A DNA stretch of 5,002 nt from Clostridia bacterium (GTDB lineage Bacteria > Bacillota_A > Clostridia > Oscillospirales > CAG-382): contig JAGAAM010000124.1 of the NCBI GenBank assembly GCA_017615235.1, positions 1 through 5,002 on the forward strand, given 5' to 3'. Below, piece by piece: positions 1 through 5,002 of this stretch. The position numbers and the translations under genes were made by a program. The notes beneath the pieces were generated by a model. It was given only the letters and a program-made list of their open reading frames with translations, searched no databases and was not told the DNA's origin. Position 1 is the stretch's first letter, and each line of letters opens with the position of its first letter.

Positions 1-54
1 TACCTCCGTTTTGTTGTTCGAATATAGTTTTACCTTAATTTGACGGGTTTATTC
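1..54 (-). promoter_or_regulatory. Leader and ribosome binding site of a gene beyond the left edge
   Basis: Read on the minus strand, the last bases before the window edge are ACGGAGGTA, with a GGAGGT Shine-Dalgarno core at 2-7. No start codon is reached inside the window. The same string, ACGGAGGTAA, forms the ribosome binding site of the small secreted protein gene at 1764-2312, which supports reading this as a real translation signal. It implies a minus-strand gene whose start lies a few bases outside the window. A TATATT at 21-26 could be a -10 element, but it has no acceptable -35 partner at 16-18 bases, so I do not call a promoter. The terminator at 55-84 separates this leader from the sortase unit. 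Confidence 0.5.
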
Positions 55-84
55 AAAAAAGAAAACGCCGCATTCGCGGCGTTT
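55..84 (-). terminator. Rho-independent terminator of the sortase operon
   Basis: On the minus strand this is a perfect 9-bp stem (AAACGCCGC / GCGGCGTTT, window 63-84) with a 4-base loop, GAAT, followed by TCTTTTTT (55-62). It lies 14 bases beyond the stop codon of the four-helix membrane protein gene, where the end of the three-gene minus-strand unit is expected. The plus strand has only a short T run after the stem, so it should act mainly in one direction. Confidence 0.93.
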
Positions 85-98
85 GATCGTTATGTACG

Positions 99-1028
99 TT
101 ATTCTTTTTCGACGGGTTCTTCGGGGATAAGCGGTATTACTTCCTCGGGCTGTTTGCCGTATCTTATCTCTCCGGGATAACGCCCGAAAACGGCGATGAC
201 GGCGATGCTTGCGATAAGAAGAACAAGCGAAACGGCAAAGAACGGCGCCGAGAAGGCTTTTATACCGCCGAAAGTAAGGCGGTAAACGCGGATGAACAGT
301 TCGCGAAGCATACTGTCTGCCAGCGCGAGGTTGGAGATATAATCGCGCGAGACGAGCAGAGAAGAAAGCAGGAACGGCAGGAAGGAACCGGCGAAAAACG
401 CCGTGCAGACTACGTTTATCGCGACGAAGATCTTTTTGCGGTATACCGCGGCTATCGCGGCGGCGCAGACCGCAGATATGACAAACGGAACGAAGCGATA
501 ATCAAAGTATTGCAGATACTTCGGAACAAAGCTTAATTTGTTTATATAATTATCTCTTACGACCCAAATAACGGCGTCGATATCGTCGCGAACGTATTCG
601 TAGATCTCCGCAGCGGAGCCTTCCTCGACGATAAGGCCGTTTTCCGCGGCGTATTCTTCGATGCTCGCGTTGATCGTATCGTAAAGCTTACGGCTTTCGT
701 ATTCCGGCAAAGGTTCGCTTTCTCCGGTCAGTATCCGGCGATAGGTCACCTCAAGGGACTGTACGGCGCGTTCGTCTATCCCGGCAAAATCTATTCCGGA
801 AACGATCACCTCTTTGTCGATCGAGATAAGCGACTGAGCGGTAAGCTCGACCGATCTTTCTACGGATTCGTGAAGCGTGTAGAAGTATTCCTCATCCGCC
901 GTTTCCCGCGCGAGTCTTTCCGGATCGGAAAGCAGCGAGCCGAGCGAGCATAAGGCGATACCCGCGAATACTCCGGCAAAAAGCAATACCGCCAGAAGAA
1001 CGACGGCGACGGTCTTTAAGGCCTTCAC
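99..1028 (-). CDS. Uncharacterised four-helix membrane protein, last gene of sortase operon
   Basis: This 309-residue protein has no function I can name. Visible topology is one N-terminal hydrophobic helix (about 6-28), an acidic, mostly helical extracytoplasmic region of about 145 residues (about 30-175), then three helices near 178-195, 200-225 and 259-281. The C-terminal tail is rich in Pro and Glu. An N-terminus inside the cell would place the 150-residue loop outside and the tail inside. The pattern (Asp-Pro after helix 1, then Tyr-Phe-Tyr, then an amphipathic loop) resembles clostridial membrane proteins that I know only as hypothetical. The start is GTG at 1026-1028. It overlaps the sortase stop codon as GTGA and is preceded by GAGGAGGT at a 9-base spacing, so translation is probably coupled. 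Co-translation suggests it works with the sortase, perhaps in anchoring or retaining the enzyme or its substrate. That role is inference. Confidence 0.85.
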   Translation of the reverse strand: MKALKTVAVVLLAVLLFAGVFAGIALCSLGSLLSDPERLARETADEEYFYTLHESVERSVELTAQSLISIDKEVIVSGIDFAGIDERAVQSLEVTYRRILTGESEPLPEYESRKLYDTINASIEEYAAENGLIVEEGSAAEIYEYVRDDIDAVIWVVRDNYINKLSFVPKYLQYFDYRFVPFVISAVCAAAIAAVYRKKIFVAINVVCTAFFAGSFLPFLLSSLLVSRDYISNLALADSMLRELFIRVYRLTFGGIKAFSAPFFAVSLVLLIASIAVIAVFGRYPGEIRYGKQPEEVIPLIPEEPVEKE

Positions 1029-1756
1029 GGTACTTTTACCTCCTCGCCGGTGACAAAATCATAGCCGGAGATGAGTTCGCAGTCGATGACGAACTTCTGA
1101 TCGCGCTTTTTGGTGGTCTTATAGGGATAGCAGGTGTAGCAGATAAGCCGGTCTCCGGTATCCTCGGCGTCAGGCAGGATCATATTCAGCAGGTCGTCGG
1201 TCTTGTCGCTGAAAATATAGGTCGCCGTAACACGGTAAACGTAGGTGCCGTAGATCGTCTCGAGGGTGACGAGGTCGCCGACGTGCATCGTTTCGAGCTT
1301 GCGGAAATGCTTTTCGATGCCGACGTGGCCGGCGAGCACGACTTTGCCGTGCTGACCGGGAAAACGGGAGTTGGTGTAATGCCCGATACCCATATTCAGC
1401 ACGTCGCGCGAGTTGCCGTGATATACCGGCTGGGCATCGACTTCGGCTGTTTCGATGGTGATCTTCGCCCACTCGTCGCCGATAAAGATCACCGGGACGT
1501 CCTCGTCCCTGCTCCTGCCGAAGGCTTCCTCGTTGTTATCGTCGAGGATCGAGATCTCCTCCGGTGTGCGGGAGGTGTAAAACCCCTTGTCCTCGATCAT
1601 CCCGCGGGAACGGGTGGCTATGCTGAAATACAGATTTCCTTCAAGGAATACGTCGAGCAGACAGACGCTTAAAAGTACGACCGCCGCAGTTACCAACAAA
1701 AAAGGCGCACTGAAAAACAGTGCGCGCTTTAATGCTTTTTTAATGCAGGGTCTCAT
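1025..1756 (-). CDS. Class D-like sortase (cysteine transpeptidase)
   Basis: Sortases cut a sorting signal on a secreted protein and join the new C-terminus to the cell wall or to another protein, acting on the outer face of the membrane. This 243-residue protein has a basic N-terminus, one membrane helix (about 12-36), then a linker and a sortase barrel. The catalytic His is H144 in L-A-G-H-V-G, preceded by the usual G-H-Y-x-N-S-x-x-P-G stretch (125-134). The catalytic Cys is C209 in Y-T-C-Y-P-Y. The active-site Arg is less certain: R218 lies at Cys+9, but the residue just before the final strand (F-V-I), where class B, C and D enzymes have Arg, is K221. The short form with one N-terminal anchor and the T-C-Y-P motif fits class D best. 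The ATG follows the stop of the small secreted protein gene by 7 bases, an in-frame TAA lies directly upstream, and there is no good Shine-Dalgarno, so initiation may depend on coupling. The gene overlaps the next one by 4 bases. Confidence 0.92.
   Translation of the reverse strand: MRPCIKKALKRALFFSAPFLLVTAAVVLLSVCLLDVFLEGNLYFSIATRSRGMIEDKGFYTSRTPEEISILDDNNEEAFGRSRDEDVPVIFIGDEWAKITIETAEVDAQPVYHGNSRDVLNMGIGHYTNSRFPGQHGKVVLAGHVGIEKHFRKLETMHVGDLVTLETIYGTYVYRVTATYIFSDKTDDLLNMILPDAEDTGDRLICYTCYPYKTTKKRDQKFVIDCELISGYDFVTGEEVKVP
1038..1045 (-). promoter_or_regulatory. Ribosome binding site deciding the GTG start of the membrane protein
   Basis: The minus strand reads GAGGAGGT here, a near-perfect Shine-Dalgarno, 9 bases before the GTG at 1026-1028. 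It lies inside the last codons of the sortase gene. It fixes GTG as the start and allows this gene to be translated well even if the sortase gene is translated poorly. Confidence 0.85.
1698..1725 (-). terminator. Terminator-like hairpin inside the start of the sortase gene
   Basis: The minus (transcribed) strand has a perfect 8-bp stem GCGCACTG / CAGTGCGC with a five-T loop (1705-1725), one C, then six T residues (1698-1703). It begins about 31 bases after the sortase ATG and encodes part of its N-terminal basic and hydrophobic region. The form is that of an intrinsic terminator. A ribosome starting at the sortase ATG would be expected to disrupt it, so it could end transcription when sortase translation fails. 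The structure is seen directly; its activity is inference. Confidence 0.5.
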
Positions 1757-1763
1757 TTAACAC

Positions 1764-2312
1764 TCAGTCAACGACAAGCTTTTTGCGGGCAACGACGAAC
1801 ATTGCGATCCCCGCGAAGAGGAGGGCAACGCCGGAAACAGCGACCGCGACGGTGCTGTAATCGGGAGCTGCGTCGGTCTTTGCGACAGCGTCGCCGTCGA
1901 ATTCAAACACTTTTTCGCCTGCTTCGTTGTAAATGGTGAAATCGTTATCGCCTTCGTGCGCGGGATTGGCGGCGGGTACGAATTCATAGTGCAAGCTGAG
2001 GATCTTGCATATTTCGTCAACGTCTGCGAGTACGGCGTCGATGGTTTCACGCGGATAATTGTGCGCGCTGGCGCCGAGGTCTTCGGGAAGAAGCGAGACG
2101 ATGTGTTTAACGTAGGGCATTATCTGATTCGCCTGATCTTCGGTGACTTCGACCGTCTTGGCGGCGTTTTCGATAGCGACTTTGACGTGATGATAGACCG
2201 GAGATTTGGCGCCTTCGGTAAGAAGGTCCGCTTTTGTGTAAGCAAGCGCGGGAACAACTGTCACCGCGACGATCATCGCAACAGCGAGAACGAATAACAA
2301 AACTTTTTTCAT
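1764..2312 (-). CDS. Small secreted, C-terminally anchored protein, probable sortase substrate
   Basis: I do not recognise the family of this 182-residue protein. It has a clear signal peptide (M-K-K, hydrophobic core about 4-20, likely cut after A-L-A at 22-24). An acidic, mainly helical region with several His residues follows (about 25-110), then a short segment with I-Y-N-E-A-G-E-K-V-F-E-F (127-138) that could form a beta hairpin. A polar linker leads to one hydrophobic helix (about 154-174) and a basic R-K-K at 176-178. This is the layout of a sortase substrate, and the sortase gene begins 7 bases downstream. No LPxTG-type motif is present; the nearest candidate is A-P-D-Y-S at 149-153. 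It could instead be a simple membrane-anchored protein. The ATG is preceded by GGAGGT (2323-2328) at 10-base spacing, far stronger than the signal of the sortase gene, so more substrate than enzyme is expected. Confidence 0.85.
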   Translation of the reverse strand: MKKVLLFVLAVAMIVAVTVVPALAYTKADLLTEGAKSPVYHHVKVAIENAAKTVEVTEDQANQIMPYVKHIVSLLPEDLGASAHNYPRETIDAVLADVDEICKILSLHYEFVPAANPAHEGDNDFTIYNEAGEKVFEFDGDAVAKTDAAPDYSTVAVAVSGVALLFAGIAMFVVARKKLVVD

Positions 2313-2322
2313 ATCGGTAGTT

Positions 2323-2328
2323 ACCTCC
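2323..2328 (-). promoter_or_regulatory. Strong ribosome binding site of the small secreted protein gene
   Basis: GGAGGT on the minus strand, 10 bases before the ATG at 2310-2312. Its strength contrasts with the weak signal before the next gene, the sortase. Confidence 0.85.
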
Positions 2329-2358
2329 GTGGAATAACATAATCCAAGTAATAAGAAT

Positions 2359-2386
2359 ATTATAGCGATTTATTCGAAAATGTCAA
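2359..2386 (-). promoter_or_regulatory. Consensus sigma-A promoter of the sortase operon
   Basis: On the minus strand a perfect TTGACA (-35, 2381-2386) is separated by 16 bases from a perfect TATAAT (-10, 2359-2364). Transcription should start near 2352, giving a leader of about 40 bases before the ATG at 2312. The spacer is one base shorter than optimal. I see no operator-like repeat overlapping it, so the unit may be made constitutively or controlled downstream. Confidence 0.85.
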
Positions 2387-2401
2387 GAGAAGAATTGAAA
2401 T

Positions 2402-4252
2402 TCAACGCCTTTTTTTGCTGTTTTTTTGTGAGGCTTTCCTGCCTTTTTCGCTCCGGAACGACCTTTTCAAAGCGTTTTCTGGCGGGACGAGACAATCGCC
2501 TCCGCGCCCGATAAGATCCTGCCTTCCGGCTTTTATAAGCGCTTCTCTCACAAGGTCGGCGTTCGCCGGGCGCGAGAACTGCAAAAGCGCGCGCTGGAGC
2601 TGTTTTTCGTGATAATCGCGGGCGACGTAGACTTCTTTCCCGGTGTCCGGATCGATGCCGGTATAGAACATACAGGTCGATCTCGTTCCCGGGGTGGGAT
2701 AGAAATCCTGGACCTGTTCCGGATTGAGGTGATTGCGTTTGAGATAAAGCGCAAGTTCGACTGCGGAACCGAGAGTAGATCCCGGATGCGAGGAGATAAG
2801 ATACGGAACGATGTACTGTTCCTTCCCTGCCTCTTTCGTAAGCTGTTCGAATCGGGCTTTGAAGCGGTCGTATTCCTCGATCGGGGGCTTTCCCATAAGC
2901 GCCAGGACCTCGTTGCAGCAATGCTCCGGAGCAACTTTCAAATGCCCGCTTATGTGATCGTTGACCAGTTTTTTGAAAAACTTCGGGTTTTTGTCGGCAA
3001 GGATGTAATCATATCGCAGCCCGGAACGGATGAAGACCTTTTTTACGCCCGGGACCGCCTCGATCGCCTTTAAAAGCTCGATATATTCGCCGTGATCGAC
3101 GCGCATATTCGGGCAGACGTGCGGCGTTAAGCAGTTTTTGCCCTTGCAGACGCCGTATTTTTCAGCCTTTTGGCAGTAATTCCCGCGGAAGTTGGCGCTC
3201 GGACCGCCGACGTCGTGGATATAACCCTTGAAATCCGGCATGGCGGCGATCTTTTTCGCCTCCTCGACGCAGGAGGAGACCGAGCGCGAAGTGACCGTCC
3301 TTCCCTGGTGGAAGGCTATCGAACAGAAGCTGCAGCCTCCGAAACAGCCGCGGTTGTGGGTGATCGAGAATTTAACTTCCTCGATGCCGGGGATGCCTCC
3401 GAGCGCGTCGTAAGACGGATGCGGAGCGCGCATGAACGGAAGCGAATAAACGGCGTCGAGCTCTTTGCGGGTAAGCGGAGGCATCGGCGGATTCTGGACG
3501 AGTATCTTGTCGCCGTAACCCTCGACGACCGCCTTGCCGTAGATATGATCCTGATTGTCGGACTGGACTTTATAGGCGTTCGCGAACGCCTTTTTGTCGT
3601 TCTTTATATCGTCGTATTCGCCGCAGAAGTCGGAATCGAACTTCGGCGCGAAATCGCGCGATTCCATAAAACAGGTGCCGCGAACGTCGCGTATCCTGCG
3701 TATCGGAACGCCTTTGTCGAGCAGGAACGCCAGACGGCGGAGTATGTTTTCGCCCATGCCGTAGGTGAGCATATCGGCGCGGCTGTCGACAAGCACGCTG
3801 CGCCTGACCGAATCGGTCCAGTAATCGTAATGGGCGAAACGTCGGGTGGACGCTTCAAGCCCGCCTAAGATTATCGGCACGTCGCCGTACGCTTCGCGCA
3901 GACGGTTGCAGTAGACGATGACCGCCCTGTCGGGACGGAAACCCGTCTTTCCGCCGGGCGAGTAATAATCGGTACTGCGCTTTCTTTTGGCGGCGGTGTA
4001 ATGCGCGACCATCGAATCGATATTGCCGGAATTGACCAGAAAAGCAAGCCTCGGCCTGCCGAAGCGCATAAATTCGTTTTTGCTCTTGTAGTCGGGCTGG
4101 GGGATGATCGCTACCGAATAGCCCTCCGCTTCGAGCACGCGCCCGATTATGGCGGTGCCGAAAGACGGATGATCGACGTAGGCGTCGCCCGTCACTATGA
4201 CAAAATCCGGGGTGCCTTCAAGCTCTTCCCCTGTTATCGGCAAAAACGGCAT
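2402..4252 (-). CDS. ygiQ: YgiQ family radical SAM protein
   Basis: This complete 616-residue protein belongs to the YgiQ (UPF0313) radical SAM family, whose substrate and reaction I do not know to be established. The N-terminal conserved block includes V-T-G-D-A-Y-V-D-H-P-S-F-G (19-32), which marks this family, followed by a cobalamin-binding-like alpha/beta region. The radical SAM cluster motif C-x3-C-x2-C is at C303, C307 and C310, within a sequence that binds a 4Fe-4S cluster and S-adenosylmethionine. A second group of cysteines (C360, C369, C374, C380) follows the D-V-G-G-P-S-A-N block and is typical of the family. The C-terminus is a Lys/Arg-rich tail (about 597-616). The ATG is supported by an AAGGCGGTG binding site (4258-4266). 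The protein begins about 25 residues later than my recollection of E. coli YgiQ, as Firmicute members usually do, and lacks the longer C-terminal extension. No terminator follows, so its transcripts may run into the sortase operon. Confidence 0.95.
   Translation of the reverse strand: MPFLPITGEELEGTPDFVIVTGDAYVDHPSFGTAIIGRVLEAEGYSVAIIPQPDYKSKNEFMRFGRPRLAFLVNSGNIDSMVAHYTAAKRKRSTDYYSPGGKTGFRPDRAVIVYCNRLREAYGDVPIILGGLEASTRRFAHYDYWTDSVRRSVLVDSRADMLTYGMGENILRRLAFLLDKGVPIRRIRDVRGTCFMESRDFAPKFDSDFCGEYDDIKNDKKAFANAYKVQSDNQDHIYGKAVVEGYGDKILVQNPPMPPLTRKELDAVYSLPFMRAPHPSYDALGGIPGIEEVKFSITHNRGCFGGCSFCSIAFHQGRTVTSRSVSSCVEEAKKIAAMPDFKGYIHDVGGPSANFRGNYCQKAEKYGVCKGKNCLTPHVCPNMRVDHGEYIELLKAIEAVPGVKKVFIRSGLRYDYILADKNPKFFKKLVNDHISGHLKVAPEHCCNEVLALMGKPPIEEYDRFKARFEQLTKEAGKEQYIVPYLISSHPGSTLGSAVELALYLKRNHLNPEQVQDFYPTPGTRSTCMFYTGIDPDTGKEVYVARDYHEKQLQRALLQFSRPANADLVREALIKAGRQDLIGRGGDCLVPPENALKRSFRSEKGRKASQKNSKKRR
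3574..3591. repeat. Perfect 18-base palindrome within ygiQ
   Basis: AGGCGTTCGCGAACGCCT equals its own reverse complement. On the plus strand (antisense to ygiQ) it is followed directly by four more T residues (3592-3595), giving a terminator-like hairpin for antisense transcripts. It encodes Lys-Ala-Phe-Ala-Asn-Ala-Tyr near residue 221-227 of YgiQ. It may be a coincidence of codon use. Confidence 0.6.
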
Positions 4253-4285
4253 ATCTTCACCGCCTTTCTGACTTTCGATAAAATG

Positions 4286-4314
4286 ATTCTATCACCAAGG
4301 AACGAAAAAGTAAA
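4286..4314 (-). promoter_or_regulatory. Probable promoter of ygiQ
   Basis: On the minus strand TTTACT (4309-4314, four of six bases matching the -35 consensus) is followed after 17 bases by TAGAAT (4286-4291, five of six matching the -10 consensus). Transcription would begin about 28 bases before the ygiQ ATG, leaving room for the binding site at 4258-4266. It diverges from the rubrerythrin promoter, with the two -35 elements about 20 bases apart. Confidence 0.6.
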
Positions 4315-4335
4315 GAAAAATCGCCGTTTTTCCGA

Positions 4336-4364
4336 TTGACAAATACAAGTTAAAATGTTATAGT
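4336..4364 (+). promoter_or_regulatory. Strong sigma-A promoter of rubrerythrin
   Basis: A perfect TTGACA (4336-4341) is separated by exactly 17 bases from TATAGT (4359-4364), with a TG at 4356-4357 making it an extended -10. The start site should fall near 4371, giving a short leader before the ATG at 4398. The promoter is predicted to be strong, as expected for an abundant oxygen-defence protein. Confidence 0.85.
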
Positions 4365-4372
4365 TAAACTAA
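4358..4372 (+). promoter_or_regulatory. PerR-box-like operator over the rubrerythrin -10
   Basis: TTATAGTTAAACTAA matches 11 of 14 defined positions of the Bacillus PerR box (TTATAATnATTATAA) and covers the -10 element and likely start site. PerR is the peroxide-sensing repressor of Firmicutes and is known to repress rubrerythrin-type genes in Clostridium acetobutylicum. The nested TAGTTAAACTA (4361-4371) has a perfect 5-bp dyad. AT-rich promoter sequence can match such boxes by chance, so this is a suggestion only. Confidence 0.4.
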
Positions 4373-4382
4373 CAAACAAATA

Positions 4383-4389
4383 AAAGGAG
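4383..4389 (+). promoter_or_regulatory. Ribosome binding site deciding the rubrerythrin start
   Basis: AAAGGAG lies 8 bases before the ATG at 4398. An in-frame TTG at 4392 would be only 2 bases from it, too close for initiation. The ATG is therefore the start, giving a protein beginning M-E-L-K-G-S. Confidence 0.9.
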
Positions 4390-4397
4390 CTTTGAAA

Positions 4398-4937
4398 ATG
4401 GAACTTAAAGGCAGCAAGACCGAACAGAACCTTATGACCGCGTTCGCCGGCGAATCGCAGGCGCGCAACAAGTACACCTATTACGCAAGCGTAGCTAAAA
4501 AAGAGGGCTATACCGTTATAGCCGACATCTTCGAGGAAACCGCGCTGAACGAGAAAGAACACGCAAAGATATGGTTCAAGCTCCTTCACGGCGGCTCCGT
4601 TCCCACCACTTCCGAAAACCTGCTTGACGCCGCCAACGGCGAAAACTTCGAATGGACCGATATGTACGCCAACTTCGCCGCCACCGCGAAAGAAGAAGGC
4701 TTCACCCAGATCGCGTTCCTCTTCGAGGCGGTCGGCAAGATCGAGCGCGAGCACGAACAGAGGTATCGCGAGCTTCTTGAAAAGCTCGGCAAGGACGAGA
4801 TCTTCGTAGGCGAAGACGTCACCGTCTGGATCTGCTCCAACTGCGGACACGTCCACGTCGGCAAAAAGGCTCCGGAGCTCTGCCCCGTCTGCCAGCACCC
4901 GAAGTCCTATTTCCAGAAGAAAGTCAACAAATTCTGA
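4398..4937 (+). CDS. rbr: Rubrerythrin
   Basis: Rubrerythrin reduces hydrogen peroxide to water in the cytoplasm of anaerobes, using electrons delivered through its rubredoxin centre. This 179-residue protein has the classic order: a four-helix diiron domain (about 1-130), then a rubredoxin-like domain (about 140-179). Likely diiron ligands are E19 (in F-A-G-E-S), E52 and H55 (N-E-K-E-H), E82 and E85 (G-E-N-F-E-W), and E117 and H120 (I-E-R-E-H). The rubredoxin iron is held by C146-S-N-C149 and C162-P-V-C165. The length is typical, and all expected metal ligands are present, so it should be active. The start is the ATG rather than an in-frame TTG six bases upstream, because of Shine-Dalgarno spacing. 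The gene stands alone between its own promoter and terminator and ends in tandem stops (TGA TAA). No partner reductase is visible. Confidence 0.97.
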   Translation: MELKGSKTEQNLMTAFAGESQARNKYTYYASVAKKEGYTVIADIFEETALNEKEHAKIWFKLLHGGSVPTTSENLLDAANGENFEWTDMYANFAATAKEEGFTQIAFLFEAVGKIEREHEQRYRELLEKLGKDEIFVGEDVTVWICSNCGHVHVGKKAPELCPVCQHPKSYFQKKVNKF

Positions 4938-4954
4938 TAAGCCGTATCATAGTG

Positions 4955-4984
4955 CCGCCGTCTTCGGACGGCGGTTTTTCTTTT
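4955..4984 (+). terminator. Rho-independent terminator of rubrerythrin
   Basis: A perfect 8-bp stem CCGCCGTC / GACGGCGG (4955-4974) is capped by a stable TTCG tetraloop and followed by TTTTTCTTTT (4975-4984). It lies 17 bases after the stop codon. The minus strand has no T run, so it acts in one direction. Beyond it, 4985-5002 shows nothing I can support. Confidence 0.95.
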
Positions 4985-5002
4985 GGTATTGCTTTCGGAT
5001 AA

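Noticed and set aside
21..60. Promoter for the gene beyond the left edge
   Set aside because: TATATT is a fair -10, but no -35-like hexamer lies 16-18 bases upstream of it, and a TTGAAT further away overlaps the terminator T run.
1283..1672. 129-codon plus-strand open frame opposite the sortase
   Set aside because: The minus frame contains the sortase His and Cys motifs; the plus frame has no motif or translation signal.
1764..1880. LPxTG-type sorting motif in the small secreted protein
   Set aside because: The C-terminal region has no LPxTG, NPxTG or LPxTA sequence; only the weak A-P-D-Y-S candidate precedes the hydrophobic helix.
1956..2297. 113-codon plus-strand open frame opposite the small secreted protein
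   Set aside because: The minus frame has a signal peptide, a strong ribosome binding site and a promoter; the plus frame has none.
2609..3073. 154-codon plus-strand open frame opposite ygiQ
   Set aside because: Antisense shadow of the conserved C-terminal half of YgiQ, with no recognisable domain.
3170..3868. 232-codon plus-strand open frame opposite ygiQ
   Set aside because: It is fully antisense to a strongly conserved radical SAM gene, has no ribosome binding site that I can see, and its composition is that of a mirror frame.
4392..4397. TTG start adding two residues to rubrerythrin
   Set aside because: It lies only 2 bases from the AAAGGAG site; the ATG at 4398 has the normal 8-base spacing.
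4350..4898. 182-codon minus-strand open frame opposite rubrerythrin
   Set aside because: Antisense shadow of an unambiguous rubrerythrin gene with all metal ligands present.
1..5002. CRISPR array, insertion sequence, tRNA or rRNA
   Set aside because: No spaced direct repeats, transposase-like frame, terminal inverted repeats or RNA gene signatures were seen on either strand.

Overview
The window looks like chromosome from an anaerobic Firmicute, most likely an uncultivated gut-type clostridium. The reasons are a two-domain rubrerythrin (an oxygen-defence protein of anaerobes), a sortase acting on a Gram-positive surface, strong GGAGG-type ribosome binding sites, sigma-A-like promoters, and the short-N-terminus form of YgiQ. 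This lineage call is an inference. Coding density is high, no gene-free stretch reaches 300 bases, and I see no mobile element, RNA gene or CRISPR array.

Layout, left to right. Bases 1-54 hold a ribosome binding site and leader for a minus-strand gene that starts beyond the left edge. A strong intrinsic terminator (55-84) closes a minus-strand three-gene unit that is transcribed from right to left. Its first gene (1764-2312) encodes a small secreted protein with a signal peptide and a C-terminal membrane anchor. The second (1025-1756) encodes a class D-like sortase. The third (99-1028, GTG start, 4-base overlap with the sortase) encodes a four-helix membrane protein of unknown function. A promoter with both consensus hexamers (TTGACA, 16 bases, TATAAT; 2359-2386) drives this unit. 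Next, also on the minus strand, is a complete ygiQ-type radical SAM gene (2402-4252). A 145-base divergent intergenic region carries a promoter for ygiQ and a strong promoter for a plus-strand rubrerythrin gene (4398-4937). The rubrerythrin gene ends in a UUCG-capped terminator.

How the genes may work together. The small secreted protein is probably the dedicated substrate of the adjacent sortase. It ends like a sortase substrate (extracytoplasmic domain, short polar linker, hydrophobic helix, Arg-Lys-Lys), but the linker has only a degenerate candidate motif, A-P-D-Y-S, and no LPxTG. The four-helix protein is co-translated with the sortase and may be an accessory factor. The most interesting structural signal is a perfect terminator-like hairpin followed by six T residues, inside the first 20 codons of the sortase gene on its own transcript strand. 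With the weak ribosome binding site of that gene, it suggests that sortase expression is held below substrate expression or made conditional. The rubrerythrin promoter carries a PerR-box-like sequence over its -10 element, consistent with peroxide control.
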